Of a stretch of 64,000 nt of DNA, positions 16,869-25,755 are shown piece by piece. Origin of the DNA: Arthrobacter antioxidans (GTDB lineage: Bacteria; Actinomycetota; Actinomycetes; Actinomycetales; Micrococcaceae); the NCBI RefSeq assembly GCF_023100725.1, contig NZ_CP095501.1, positions 744,001 to 808,000 on the forward strand, in the 5' to 3' direction. The translations under genes and the position numbers were made by a program. Under the pieces are notes generated by a model. The model was not told the origin of the DNA and did no database searches. It saw nothing but the letters and a program-made list of their open reading frames with translations. The stretch's first letter is position 1, and each line of letters starts with the position of its first letter.

Positions 16869-17249
16869 TCAGCCGGTGAGTGATTGCCGCTGAGACACCC
16901 ACATCCGCGCGACGGGATCCAGGAACTCGGAGTAGCAGGCCCGCATTTCTTTGTCGTCCGGTTGGTCGTCGCCGGTGGAGGAGGCAGTGAATCCGAGCTG
17001 GTTGCCGTCATTCTCCTCGATGGGGCCGACGCCCCATCCCTTGTCCTGCACGCAGGAGCGTGTCCGGGCCACGGCGTCGCGGTACTCGGACTCCGTCACA
17101 ACAAGGTCCTCAAGGGCGTCCTGCTGGTAGGCGCTGGCACTATCCCGCAGCTCGCGCTTCTCCGCCTCAATAAAGGATGGCGGCACTAAGCACCCCGCCA
17201 AAACCAGTGATGCCGCTGCTAATGTGCCGATCTTCAAAACGCTCCCCAT
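16869..17249 (-). CDS. small lipoprotein of unknown function
   Basis: A 126-residue exported protein. The N-terminus MGSVLKIGTLAAASLVLAGC is a classical lipoprotein signal with lipobox LAGC, so it should be anchored on the outer face of the membrane. The mature part is acidic and helical (IEAEKRELRDSASAYQQDA). It has two further cysteines that may form a disulfide (RSCVQDKG and RACYSEF). The ATG at 17249 starts the signal; AGGA lies about eight bases upstream. I do not recognise the family. Its 3' end touches the decayed gene at 16.6 kb. The upstream DNA runs into a poly-C tract. Confidence 0.65.
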   Translation of the reverse strand: MGSVLKIGTLAAASLVLAGCLVPPSFIEAEKRELRDSASAYQQDALEDLVVTESEYRDAVARTRSCVQDKGWGVGPIEENDGNQLGFTASSTGDDQPDDKEMRACYSEFLDPVARMWVSQRQSLTG

Positions 17250-17454
17250 CCGCTCATCCTGCCGCAGCCCTGCCCCGCCGTCCATGGCTCCTGCGGGTGG
17301 CAGGCGGCCGGGTAGCCAGCGGTTTAGTGCTGCCCTGGTTTCCGCTGGCGCTCCAACCAGGGCAGTGGTCCTGCGCTTCGCTCCGGCCTGATGAGGCCCG
17401 GGCGCTCCTTCGTCGCACCCGACCCTGGCGTTTTTTGCTGCTGTCCTTGCGGAT

Positions 17455-17511
<57 letters not shown>

Positions 17512-17749
17512 CTCCGCAGCGTCAATCGGCTACGCCGACGCAAGCCGGCCACAAAACCTCTCCGGCGCTCCTACGTCGCTTATTTCCTTCGAGGTTTCTG
17601 TCCGTCTCCGCCCTTCGGGTTGAACACTGCTCCGTCGGGGACGAGCGAGCGAGCTCGCCAGCAGGCAAAAAGCAACGGGGGAAGAGCCGACCACCACCTG
17701 CCACCACCACAGGCTCCCACCCCACCTCGTGACCCAAGGAGCAATAACT

Positions 17750-17989
17750 ATGACCACCCCGACGACCGTCCTCGAGCACCTCGACCCGACCCAGCTCACC
17801 ATCGACGCCAATGTCCGCGCTGACGTCCGACTTGATCCTGAGTTCCTGGCCTCCATCAAGCAGCACGGCGTCCTGCAGCCCGTCGTCGCTCACCGCACCG
17901 AGGCCGGCGTGTATGTCCTGTACGGGCAGCGCCGGACGCTAGCCGCTACGTGGCGAAGCGGTTGGCTGCTTCTCAGACCGGCAGAATGA
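17750..17989 (+). pseudogene. truncated ParB-like N-terminal domain
   Basis: A 79-residue frame with a good ribosome-binding site (AAGGAG, eight bases before ATG). It reads as the start of a ParB/Spo0J-type nuclease or partition protein: LDPTQLTIDANVR, DPEFLASIKQHGVLQPVV and YGQRRTLAAT. Family members continue with the rest of the ParB core, an HTH and a C-terminal domain. Here the match ends at residue ~70 and the frame closes after an unrelated tail. A neighbouring frame reads YVAKRLAASQTGRM, which could be later parB sequence joined by deletion. It is probably a remnant of an integrative element or plasmid. Confidence 0.65.
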
Positions 17990-18073
17990 GATTCAGCCCA
18001 TCACTGCAAACCTGAGTTTGAGCAGCAAATCTGCCCTCAGCATCGGCTGTTCGGGATGAGTCGATAATGGCCG

Positions 18074-18679
18074 TCAACGGAAGAAGAGCCGCAGCAAGGT
18101 TGAGCGGCTTGCAGAGGTCTGTTCTGGCGGCTCCAGGATCGTGCGCGAGGACACCCGCGCTGCTTGCTGGTAGTAGGTGCGGGCAACCTCCAGGTCTTCC
18201 GAATGAGCCCTCAGCGCCAACGCGGCCGCGATACCGATGGCGACGCCCATGACGCCGAGATAGCTCCAGAGTTCGGACAGCCCAACATCCCGCGCCGCCA
18301 CGATGTCACCCCAAGTGCGCACGAGCGCGGGAAGCAAAAGACCCAGTACGGCGGCCATCAAAACGATCAGGGCCTCGGCTGAGTAGCGGAAGGAGCGGGC
18401 ACGAGCGCCAGACAGGCGCGCGTAGGCAAGGCACCGAACCTTGCTCATTCGATCCCCCTCCAACGGCATCGGGGTGGGCCATCGCCGGGTCTTGAGCGGC
18501 CACACCGGGCGTAACGCGAGCAATTCCTCATCTGTGGCTGTGATCTGCGGGCCGCTCACCGCTTCCCACCAGGCCCTGAAAGCCGAGGGGATACCTCGCA
18601 CCGTATAAACGAATCCAACGAGTCCGAGGAGCCCGGCGATAGTGAACAGGACGATGACGGCGATCTGTAGGCCGCTCAC
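18074..18679 (-). CDS. membrane protein of unknown function
   Basis: A 201-residue protein with predicted helices at ~5-27 (IAVIVLFTIAGLLGLVGFVY), ~100-122 (LIVLMAAVLGLLLPALV) and ~138-158 (YLGVMGVAIGIAAALAL). The loop between helices 1 and 2 is Trp/Pro-rich and cytoplasmic or external by prediction only. The GTG start overlaps the stop of the preceding 101-residue membrane protein, so the two form an operon. I do not recognise the family. The C-terminus is Arg-rich. Confidence 0.6.
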   Translation of the reverse strand: MSGLQIAVIVLFTIAGLLGLVGFVYTVRGIPSAFRAWWEAVSGPQITATDEELLALRPVWPLKTRRWPTPMPLEGDRMSKVRCLAYARLSGARARSFRYSAEALIVLMAAVLGLLLPALVRTWGDIVAARDVGLSELWSYLGVMGVAIGIAAALALRAHSEDLEVARTYYQQAARVSSRTILEPPEQTSASRSTLLRLFFR

Positions 18680-18981
18680 TGTTCATCGTCCTCAGGGAGA
18701 TGGGGTGGAGGCAGCAGATTCACTGCGGTGGTCTTCTGCATCCCATACACCATGAGGGCGAAGATTAAGCTACTCGCTGCCACGATGAAGGCGATGGCGA
18801 AAACGATCCCGGTGGCGTCGACCATCGCAGGATCACCCGAGATCACGATCACGAGTGGGAGACTGCCCGCGACCGTCAACCCCGCGAAAAAGAGTGCCAT
18901 GAAACAGCGCGCGAGCAATGCGAGGAATAGCCGCGCCCGCGAGGGCAGCGCGACGCCCACCTCTTCATCCTTCGCTCGCAT
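18676..18981 (-). CDS. small membrane protein of unknown function
   Basis: A 101-residue protein with two predicted helices, ~17-48 (LFLALLARCFMALFFAGLTVAGSLPLVIVI) and ~60-83 (IVFAIAFIVAASSLIFALMVY), and an acidic Pro-rich tail. The ATG has a strong purine-rich site (AGGAGAGG, seven bases upstream). It is coupled to the 201-residue membrane protein that follows. Function is unknown. A broken ISL3 transposase fragment lies directly upstream, so the pair may be stranded cargo. Confidence 0.6.
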   Translation of the reverse strand: MRAKDEEVGVALPSRARLFLALLARCFMALFFAGLTVAGSLPLVIVISGDPAMVDATGIVFAIAFIVAASSLIFALMVYGMQKTTAVNLLPPPHLPEDDEQ

Positions 18982-18991
18982 CTATTAGCCT

Positions 18992-19150
18992 CTCCTCTCG
19001 CGGATCGGGGTGAGATCAATAACGACAGTTACGTACTTGTCACCGCGCCGGGTTTGACGCCACACGTGCTCATCCACCCCGATCGCACTCACCCCTCAAA
19101 TCTGCCAGGGTAATCAATCAGCCGGCACCGACGCTCAAACGACCACACCC
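18992..19150 (-). mobile_element. ISL3-family transposase fragment
   Basis: On the minus strand the translation IGVDEHVWRQTRRGDKYVTV followed by VIDLTPIRE matches the conserved start of the ISL3 DDE transposase core. The upstream part (SFERRCRLIDYPGRFEG) is in another frame, one base off. Only ~50 codons remain, with no intact ends recognised. It is dead, but it shows that an insertion sequence once lay here. Confidence 0.6.
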
Positions 19151-19187
19151 TAGTTCGTGAAGAGCCCGTTTGCACACCACTACCACG

Positions 19188-19736
19188 TCACTGTTTATAT
19201 ATGGGATGCACGCCCTCAACCCAGCCCGGTACCAGCCGGGCGTCCTGTCCAGGAACTTTGTCCGGACTGTTTTCTACGAACCAGTGCCAAGCATGATCGA
19301 GCGGAACCCATAGTGCGCGACCGACTACGTTTTGGGAATACCACTGCAGGCGTCGCTCGTACCGGGGATCTTTCGTTGAAGCCTTTGCCCAGCCCCAGTT
19401 GGTTAAGTTGGCGAAATCCGCGAAGTCGTCCGAATACTTTTTGAAGGGATTTGGTCCACCGACTTGCGCAGCCTGATGGGTCTTCTCCCCTCGAATGAAG
19501 ATCAGGCCACCGACCGTCTTCGCATCATTTCTCTCGAGCCAGGCGTCGTGGTTCTTGCCGATCGGCGTTGCTAGCCGGTAGACCTCGAACAAGTCGTACA
19601 CGGCGTCCAACGCCCAGTGTGCAGCTACCGATACAGCATCGATGTCTTCTGAGTGCCGCAGTTCCCGGACCAGATCAGTGGCCCATTGCAACGACCTGAG
19701 TCGAACTCGATAGGTACTACCAAGAATTTCATCCAT
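19188..19736 (-). CDS. hypothetical protein downstream of type III restriction genes
   Basis: A 182-residue soluble protein of unknown family with many aromatic residues (LTNWGWAKAS, RRLQWYSQN, HAWHWFVEN). It has no signal or membrane segment. It is the last gene of the leftward mod-res run, 77 bases after res, and could be cotranscribed with it. The N-terminal half is helical (VRLRSLQWATDLVRELRHSEDI). Codon use and GC are lower than in the flanking chromosomal genes. It might be an accessory to the restriction system or an independent gene of the island. Confidence 0.6.
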   Translation of the reverse strand: MDEILGSTYRVRLRSLQWATDLVRELRHSEDIDAVSVAAHWALDAVYDLFEVYRLATPIGKNHDAWLERNDAKTVGGLIFIRGEKTHQAAQVGGPNPFKKYSDDFADFANLTNWGWAKASTKDPRYERRLQWYSQNVVGRALWVPLDHAWHWFVENSPDKVPGQDARLVPGWVEGVHPIYKQ

Positions 19737-19813
19737 AGACCGACGCTACTCAGGCAAGTGGCGTTGTGCGCTGGTGAACGAGCTTGTTCGTCATTTCGTA
19801 TCTCTAGTTCGGT

Positions 19814-22372
19814 TTAGATCCCGTATTCCTTAGTCATGACTGGGTTTGTCGCTGCCCGAAGGTCCTCCCATGATTCTGCTCTGGCTACATCAGATTCGTA
19901 GGCAATGATGTACCCCCATTTCTGACCTGCAAAATCGGGATGTCCAAGTAGGAGTCGAATGGTTTCTTCCGCGGCGGCTCGCTTGGTTTGGACGGTGTGG
20001 TCATCCTTGCCGGATTCGGACTTGCCTTCGATGATCCAGTGGTATCCCTTTTTATCCTTCGCGACGAAGTCGGGGTTGTAGTCGTTACTTGTGGTGTATG
20101 CGATGGTTGCCTTATGGCGTGAATAAAGCCGCATCCACCAGTCAGTTTCGCCTGATCGGTTCAGGAGAGCAGCGATGCGGTACTCGGCGCTGAATGAGTC
20201 GAAGGCTGCGGCTTCGAACAAGCCCTTGTCCCAGGGACCGTAGTGTTCAAAGCGCTTAAATCCCTCGCCTTTCGTGTCCGTGGAGAGCAGGTCCAAGATG
20301 TTTTTGCCCAGCGGCAACTGGTACTCGGTCTCGATAGGTATGGTTCGGGCACGAACCGTCGTCGTCGTGCCTAGGCGTTGGGAGTGTTCGGCAGCAGCGC
20401 GTTGAACGACTTCTCGCAGGTAGTAAGCCGCTGACGCTAGAGCCTTATTTGACCAACGATCGATCCGAGCGCTGCTGACCATCAGGGGAGCGATGCGGTT
20501 CTTTATCTGAGCCAGATTCACCTTAGACGGCTCGATCACCTTCATAGCGACGAGAGTCTGTACGAGAGAGGCTACGACTTCGTTTGTTGGGACAAAAAGC
20601 CCGGAGACTTTGACGTCCTCTTGGGCCAAGGTCGAGAGCACCTTGCCTTTAATGATGATGGCCTCCCGCAAGAGCACTCCGCCTTGGTCGGTGACCTTAC
20701 GAGCTGCTTCTTCCACGGTCGTGTCAGAAATCGCTGACAAGCTAAAGGGTGCGGTCTCGCGTGACAGTGTCGTGCTGGGAAAGCTAAATGTAGTGCCCTC
20801 GAATGACTGATTGATCTTGACCTTCACCGGCAGGGGCGTTGGTTCTGGTGTAAGCTGCGCATCATCGTCCAGAATGATGACCCCCACGGAACCATCGGCG
20901 ACGCTGATGATTTCGGTACCGCCCTGCGAAGTATGAGGGACTGCAGTCTGCGCGGCGGGCTGCGTTTCGCTTGTGCCATCGGTATTGGGGTCGGCCCGCA
21001 AAGGGTCAGGTCCCGGTTCGGTGGTAGCACTTTTCGTGCCTGGCGTGGACCCAGAGGGAGTGTTCTTGAGCAATGACTCCATGCCAAATGACTTGAGCAC
21101 GTCTTCGGCTTTGAGTAGGTTGCGGAAGGACTCATGGGCCACGATGTCTAGCTGGTCGATGTGACCGTCACCAGTCCACCTTCCATAGGGGAGCCGCAAT
21201 CCGCGACCAAGAGTCTGTTGAGTTAGAACTTCGGAAGCCATGGCCCGCAGAGTGACCATGACAGCCACGTTCTTGACGTCCCATCCCTCCTTTAGCTTGT
21301 TCACAGAGACCACAGCTCGCACCGGGGAGTGCGGCTGGTCCATCGTCCCTAGCCGGTCGAGGGTCTGCTCATCGTTGTGTTCGTTGTCGACTTGCAGTAC
21401 CGCCTGAGTGCTGCCGAAGTACTCCGCCCCTCTAAGTAAATCTGCGATTTGCGTGGCGTGTGCAACGTCTGCGCACTGGACGAATAAGGCAGCGCTGACC
21501 TCCGGCTCCTCAGGGTTGGCGCTCTGGTATGCCTTGTAGTGATCATCCTTGACCCGTAGCAGGGTCAAAGCATCACGGAGCTGCTGTTCCTCCGAGTGCT
21601 CGCCGTAGCCTCCCTTGCGAAATGCAATTACGGGTCGCTTCACATAGCGCTCAGTAATTGCCTCTTTAAGGGAGTACTGAAAGAGCACGTGATCGTCTTC
21701 GGAGGCAGAACCAGTTAACCCGAGGATGGCTGCGGGATCCAAATCCTTTATGCCAGCTTGGAATGCCTTGGCTGTGTCTCCATAGAGGTGGTGCTCATCG
21801 GCGATGATAACTAGATCATCGAGGCTATTTAGGTAGTCACGAGGATTCCCAGATGACTCCCGAAAGGTTCGAAAGGCGCGCCTGACCGCATCCTTGCCAG
21901 TGCCGGTGGTCTCCCCGTCAGTGGTCTTCGGCGGTGTGAGCTGATGAACATTCAGGATGAACAACTGTACTGAGTCCTCGCCTCCACCGAAAAGGCGATC
22001 CCTGCCAGAACGCTCCGTCCAAGTGTCGTAATCCGCCGGCGTCACCACTGAGGGAGGCACAAGCGATCCTTCGATGTACTTCGAATGGCCAGGGCTGAAG
22101 TTTGCGACAGTCTTTGACTGCACGATCGCCGACGGCGTCACGATCAACACGTCACGGACGCCCTGGGTGCGTAAGTACTCCACTATGGCGGCCATAGCGT
22201 ACGTCTTGCCGACGCCGGTAGCCAGATCTAGAACCATCGGCACGGCCGGATCGTGGCCGTTAGCTAACGCCCGGATGGCGGCCTCGAAAGCCAGCTGGAC
22301 AGGCTTACGCAGATCGAAGCGTGCGCTGATCGCCTCTACAAGCGCCGGATCGTGAATCAATCCAGAAATCAT
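19814..22372 (-). CDS. res: type III restriction enzyme, Res subunit
   Basis: An 852-residue ATP-dependent helicase-nuclease that, with Mod, cuts unmodified DNA at type III sites. Helicase motif I is ATGVGKT (residues 51-57), followed by the DEAD-like box IIADEHH, TGSAS, GWDVKNV and the motif VI form LGRGLRLPYG. The C-terminal ~120 residues hold a PD-ExK-like nuclease (YNPDFV, then WIIEGKSE). A polar, Thr/Pro-rich linker lies near residues 440-500. The start overlaps the mod stop (ATGA). The protein looks intact, so the system may be active. Confidence 0.9.
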   Translation of the reverse strand: MISGLIHDPALVEAISARFDLRKPVQLAFEAAIRALANGHDPAVPMVLDLATGVGKTYAMAAIVEYLRTQGVRDVLIVTPSAIVQSKTVANFSPGHSKYIEGSLVPPSVVTPADYDTWTERSGRDRLFGGGEDSVQLFILNVHQLTPPKTTDGETTGTGKDAVRRAFRTFRESSGNPRDYLNSLDDLVIIADEHHLYGDTAKAFQAGIKDLDPAAILGLTGSASEDDHVLFQYSLKEAITERYVKRPVIAFRKGGYGEHSEEQQLRDALTLLRVKDDHYKAYQSANPEEPEVSAALFVQCADVAHATQIADLLRGAEYFGSTQAVLQVDNEHNDEQTLDRLGTMDQPHSPVRAVVSVNKLKEGWDVKNVAVMVTLRAMASEVLTQQTLGRGLRLPYGRWTGDGHIDQLDIVAHESFRNLLKAEDVLKSFGMESLLKNTPSGSTPGTKSATTEPGPDPLRADPNTDGTSETQPAAQTAVPHTSQGGTEIISVADGSVGVIILDDDAQLTPEPTPLPVKVKINQSFEGTTFSFPSTTLSRETAPFSLSAISDTTVEEAARKVTDQGGVLLREAIIIKGKVLSTLAQEDVKVSGLFVPTNEVVASLVQTLVAMKVIEPSKVNLAQIKNRIAPLMVSSARIDRWSNKALASAAYYLREVVQRAAAEHSQRLGTTTTVRARTIPIETEYQLPLGKNILDLLSTDTKGEGFKRFEHYGPWDKGLFEAAAFDSFSAEYRIAALLNRSGETDWWMRLYSRHKATIAYTTSNDYNPDFVAKDKKGYHWIIEGKSESGKDDHTVQTKRAAAEETIRLLLGHPDFAGQKWGYIIAYESDVARAESWEDLRAATNPVMTKEYGI

Positions 22373-24372
22373 CGGGCGTTCTCCTTCTCGGCGACGAACA
22401 GATCCTGCGGAACGTGAAGCACGCGAGATCCCCGAGCGGACTCCCTCAATGCTTGGGCTGCACCGTCGAGGATCACCGTTGAAGCAATCGTTAATCCTTC
22501 ACCTTCTTCAAGGTGCGAGGCGATCTCTGTAACGAATTCAGGTGTGAGGGGGGTGCGGGTCACGAACAGGCGCATCCGGCCTTGAACTCCGTGGAACACT
22601 CGATGTTCCGGGGTTAGTTTGAAGCGCAGATTTGCGGCAACGGAGGCCGTCAGTGCCTCGAGGTTTTCAGCCGCCTCGGTCAGCGTCACGACGCCCAGCT
22701 CTTCGTCATAGTCGAAACACGGGGGAGCGAGACGGGCGACGTCGAATCCTCCACCACCTCGCCAATTGACAGCGTTCTTAGTTTTCGTGGTCTTGGTTCG
22801 TGCCTTCAGGTCTTTGACCACCGAGGACTTTTTCAGCTCCTCATCACTCTTGATCACCCTGTTGAGCAGGGAAGTGAATCGCTGCGCCTCATCGGCAGTC
22901 ATGCCATCCGGGAGTTCCACGTCGATGGCCGCGATTCGTTCCCCTGGAACCCTAGTGACCCCGCCCGGTTCATCACCGTTAATGACCCTTTGTAGCCGTG
23001 GTCGCGTGAAGTTCTCGACGGTGTCCTCTATCAATTCGCAGGTAACCCATCGCCGCCCCATCTTCTGCGCCACAGCCGCCGTCGTTCCTGACCCCGCGAA
23101 AACGTCGAGGACAATATCTCCGGGATTTGTTGCGATATGGATGACGCGCTCCAGAAGGCGCTCCGGCTTTGGTGTTGCGAATGGAATAGCTCCTGGAAAC
23201 AGTGCTTTGAGTTCAGCCTTCGCTTCTCTGTTATGCCCAACAGCACTATTACTCCACCAAGTGGATGGTGTAAGGCCCTGAGTAGACGCATACGCCTTGC
23301 GTCCTAACCCGCCCGTACCTCCAGATCGAAGGAGAACCGCTGGCCAATTGCCTTCTTCATACCTTTGGCGGGCGGTCACTTCGGCCTCCTCAAGTGGAAC
23401 GGCGAGCATGATCGCCGGCACCCCCTCACGCACGTCTACCGTCTGAGTTCCGCATAACTTTGCGCGGGTGACATCGTCCTGAATGTCTCGGAGTTCGTAA
23501 GGGGCGTACTCGGACATGATCGATAGAAGGGCAGCTTGTTCAGTCCACCAGCACCGGTTCCGCGCGGGATAGACAAGTTTTCCGGTGATCGGGTGCTGGA
23601 TTGCGTAGACCATCCCTTGATGCTTTTCGGCCCCTGGAGCGGTTGGGTCCGCGTCGAACCACGGTATGGGGTCTCCGTCTGAAGACGAGAAGCGGGCGTT
23701 GGACGCAGCAGTGCGCGGCAAACGATTCGGGGTCCAGCGACTGCTCTTCCTGTAAACGAGGATCGTGTCATGGTCAGAAGAGAGGCCAGCCGCATCATTC
23801 CTGGTCGAATCCGCTTTCTGCCATTGCACTTCCGCAACGAAGTTCCCTGATCCGAACAGTTCATCCAACAGCAACCGCATCCGGTGGTTCTCAGTATCGT
23901 CTAGGTGGACCCAGATCGTTCCGTCATTGCTGAGGAGTTTGCGCAGATGCTTAAGTCGGTCCCGCATCATCCCGAGCCACACTGAGTGTTCGAGGTTGTC
24001 CTCGTAGTTGCCGAAGGTCATCTCGCCAGTGTTGAAGGGCGGGTCGATATAGATGCACTTCACCTGGCCGACGTACCTGTCCTTCAGCTCCGGCACACGG
24101 GTGAGCGCTTCCAGAGCGTCTCCGGACTCGCCAACTATCAACAGGTTCTGCGTCTGCGGTTCAAGGTCGGCTCGATCACTGTAGAACTGGTCATCAGCCT
24201 TGTCCGCCTGCCGGCCCTCAACGTACTCAGTCAGGATCAGTGGGCGGGTCTGGCAGTACCGCGGATCGTTTGGACTCACCCAGGCGTACCCATACTTGCC
24301 GTGCTCTGCTGGGATAAGAGCTAGGTCCTTGTTGTACCAAGTGAGTTCAAGTCGCTGCTTGGTGCGATTCAT
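22369..24372 (-). CDS. mod: type III DNA adenine methyltransferase, Mod subunit
   Basis: A 667-residue N6-adenine methyltransferase that both protects host DNA and gives type III specificity. The beta-class order is seen: catalytic DPPF (residues 110-113, in YIDPPFNTG) first, then a target-recognition region, then the SAM motif VLDVFAGSGTTA. The DNA recognition segment lies between them (roughly residues 190-390). No homopolymer or short tandem repeat that would suggest phase variation is visible in the gene. It is directly upstream of res with an ATGA overlap. Confidence 0.92.
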   Translation of the reverse strand: MNRTKQRLELTWYNKDLALIPAEHGKYGYAWVSPNDPRYCQTRPLILTEYVEGRQADKADDQFYSDRADLEPQTQNLLIVGESGDALEALTRVPELKDRYVGQVKCIYIDPPFNTGEMTFGNYEDNLEHSVWLGMMRDRLKHLRKLLSNDGTIWVHLDDTENHRMRLLLDELFGSGNFVAEVQWQKADSTRNDAAGLSSDHDTILVYRKSSRWTPNRLPRTAASNARFSSSDGDPIPWFDADPTAPGAEKHQGMVYAIQHPITGKLVYPARNRCWWTEQAALLSIMSEYAPYELRDIQDDVTRAKLCGTQTVDVREGVPAIMLAVPLEEAEVTARQRYEEGNWPAVLLRSGGTGGLGRKAYASTQGLTPSTWWSNSAVGHNREAKAELKALFPGAIPFATPKPERLLERVIHIATNPGDIVLDVFAGSGTTAAVAQKMGRRWVTCELIEDTVENFTRPRLQRVINGDEPGGVTRVPGERIAAIDVELPDGMTADEAQRFTSLLNRVIKSDEELKKSSVVKDLKARTKTTKTKNAVNWRGGGGFDVARLAPPCFDYDEELGVVTLTEAAENLEALTASVAANLRFKLTPEHRVFHGVQGRMRLFVTRTPLTPEFVTEIASHLEEGEGLTIASTVILDGAAQALRESARGSRVLHVPQDLFVAEKENAR

Positions 24373-24606
24373 TTTGCCACCTATTTAGAAGTTCTCTGTG
24401 ATCGTATTAGCAACCGCGCAGCCAACTGCAATCGGCTCGAATGATGAGCGGATGCAGCTTAAAACATCCAACAGAGGATCGTCGCGCTCACCGTCTCTGC
24501 TCGGTAACGCAGTGCACCCGCCACTGCCGCATAAAGAAGCTCGCCGTCTAGGAAAAGTTACAGCGGGCGCCGTAGAGGTCCCGCTCAAGCATCTCTAACC
24601 CGGAGA

Positions 24607-25269
24607 CTACTTCGAAGGACTCTCGTGAAGCCATATCACTCGGTCCAAGTCCCGGGGTTCAACAGCGAGCTTCGTGGCCGCGGCTTGAAGGAGCTGCCGT
24701 GTTCGTGGGGCGGTAAGTATGTTGTCATCGCCAAGAACTCGGGTGAGGTAGCGCTGCACCATCACGTCTGGCTTTGTCTCGGTGGTGACTCCTGCGTTCA
24801 TGATCAGGTATGACCAGGCAAGCGTGCCGAAGCCCTTGACTGAAAGCCATGCTGTCTCTGCGGAGGTACTTCCGTCGGTCGCGGCGGTTCGCAGGTGTTC
24901 TGTGCTCGTCACTGCGGTGTCCAGAGCTGCGAGCCGGGAGAGGCCCTCGTAAATGCCCTCAGGGCGCAAACGGTTCGTACCGGGAAGTTTACTTTCGTTG
25001 CGCAGGACGTCTCGGGCGAAGTCTGCGGGGCCACCTGCGCTATCCATGGCTTCTATTAGGTCTGGACCACTGTCGGTGTCTGCCGTTGGGCGAAGCGCAC
25101 GGTACCGGACAAGGACATTCGTCGCTGCGGCCGAACTCGCGCGCAGGGAGTAGGCGGAGTTCAGGGCACAAAGAGCAAGGGAGTCGCGGAACTCTACTGG
25201 GGCCCTCCAGTCGGAAGGATCGCCGAGATCCTCAGTGATGGCTGTCACGAGGAGATCTAAGTCAGTCAT
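24607..25269 (-). CDS. HhH-GPD-like protein (endonuclease III superfamily relative), copy 1
   Basis: A 220-residue helical protein. The segment VKGFGTLAWSYLIMNAGV followed by TKPDVMVQRYLTRVLG has the shape of the helix-hairpin-helix plus Gly/Pro-Asp loop of base-excision glycosylases. It retains the Asp that normally activates the substrate but lacks the EndoIII catalytic Lys. A clear but distant paralogue is at 32054-32701. The ATG at 25269 has no ribosome-binding site; TATCAT lies six bases upstream, which suggests a leaderless transcript. It precedes mod-res on the same strand with a 234-bp gap. Its role in defence is inferred from position. Confidence 0.55.
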   Translation of the reverse strand: MTDLDLLVTAITEDLGDPSDWRAPVEFRDSLALCALNSAYSLRASSAAATNVLVRYRALRPTADTDSGPDLIEAMDSAGGPADFARDVLRNESKLPGTNRLRPEGIYEGLSRLAALDTAVTSTEHLRTAATDGSTSAETAWLSVKGFGTLAWSYLIMNAGVTTETKPDVMVQRYLTRVLGDDNILTAPRTRQLLQAAATKLAVEPRDLDRVIWLHESPSK

Positions 25270-25755
25270 GATCGGATGATATCTGGGACTCGATGCCACG
25301 GCGGACCATCGCGCAAAAAGGACCCGTTGAGCACCGCGTGGTTGTGCAGCAGGCATGCGCGCTCAAGGGTGGTGCACAAGTCGCGTGTGAAGTGTCGTCG
25401 ACGGCGTGCAGTGAGTGCAACGGATTTTGCTACCCCGTCCAGACGCATCCGGGCAGGTCTCCAACCGTTTATCAGCGGTCCAGTCAAAGGATCCTCAGCT
25501 TGGACATGCTAGTCAGGGTGGTGGGTTGGGAGGGGAGGAGCATAGGCATGGTGCCGTGGTCACTGGTGCCTTGGCACGCACCGTCCTCTACGGGATTGTT
25601 CCTGCGTGGATTTGATGCCTCGCTTGAACGCCGGTGCCCAGGAAACGCCCGCCGACCTGACCAGGGCTGGCGCACACCATTGCGGCAGGTACCGGAGGTG
25701 TCGTCGCCCTAATCGTGGTGTACCGCCTACAACGCGATCTGGAGCAAAACTTTGC
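25270..25755. other. intergenic stretch without a recognised gene
   Basis: The 486 bp between the HhH-like gene and the zinc-ribbon gene hold only short open frames with no familiar motif. A 15-base sequence (CCAGTCAAAGGATCC, near 25483) recurs exactly near 27859. The composition is mixed and suggests decayed DNA. Confidence 0.5.

Noticed and set aside
22369..24372. Phase-variable type III methyltransferase
   Set aside because: No simple-sequence repeat is visible in or near mod that could switch it.
25266..25487. 73-residue minus-strand frame overlapping the HhH-like gene start
   Set aside because: Basic composition without motif, overlapping a better-supported gene start; treated as decayed DNA.
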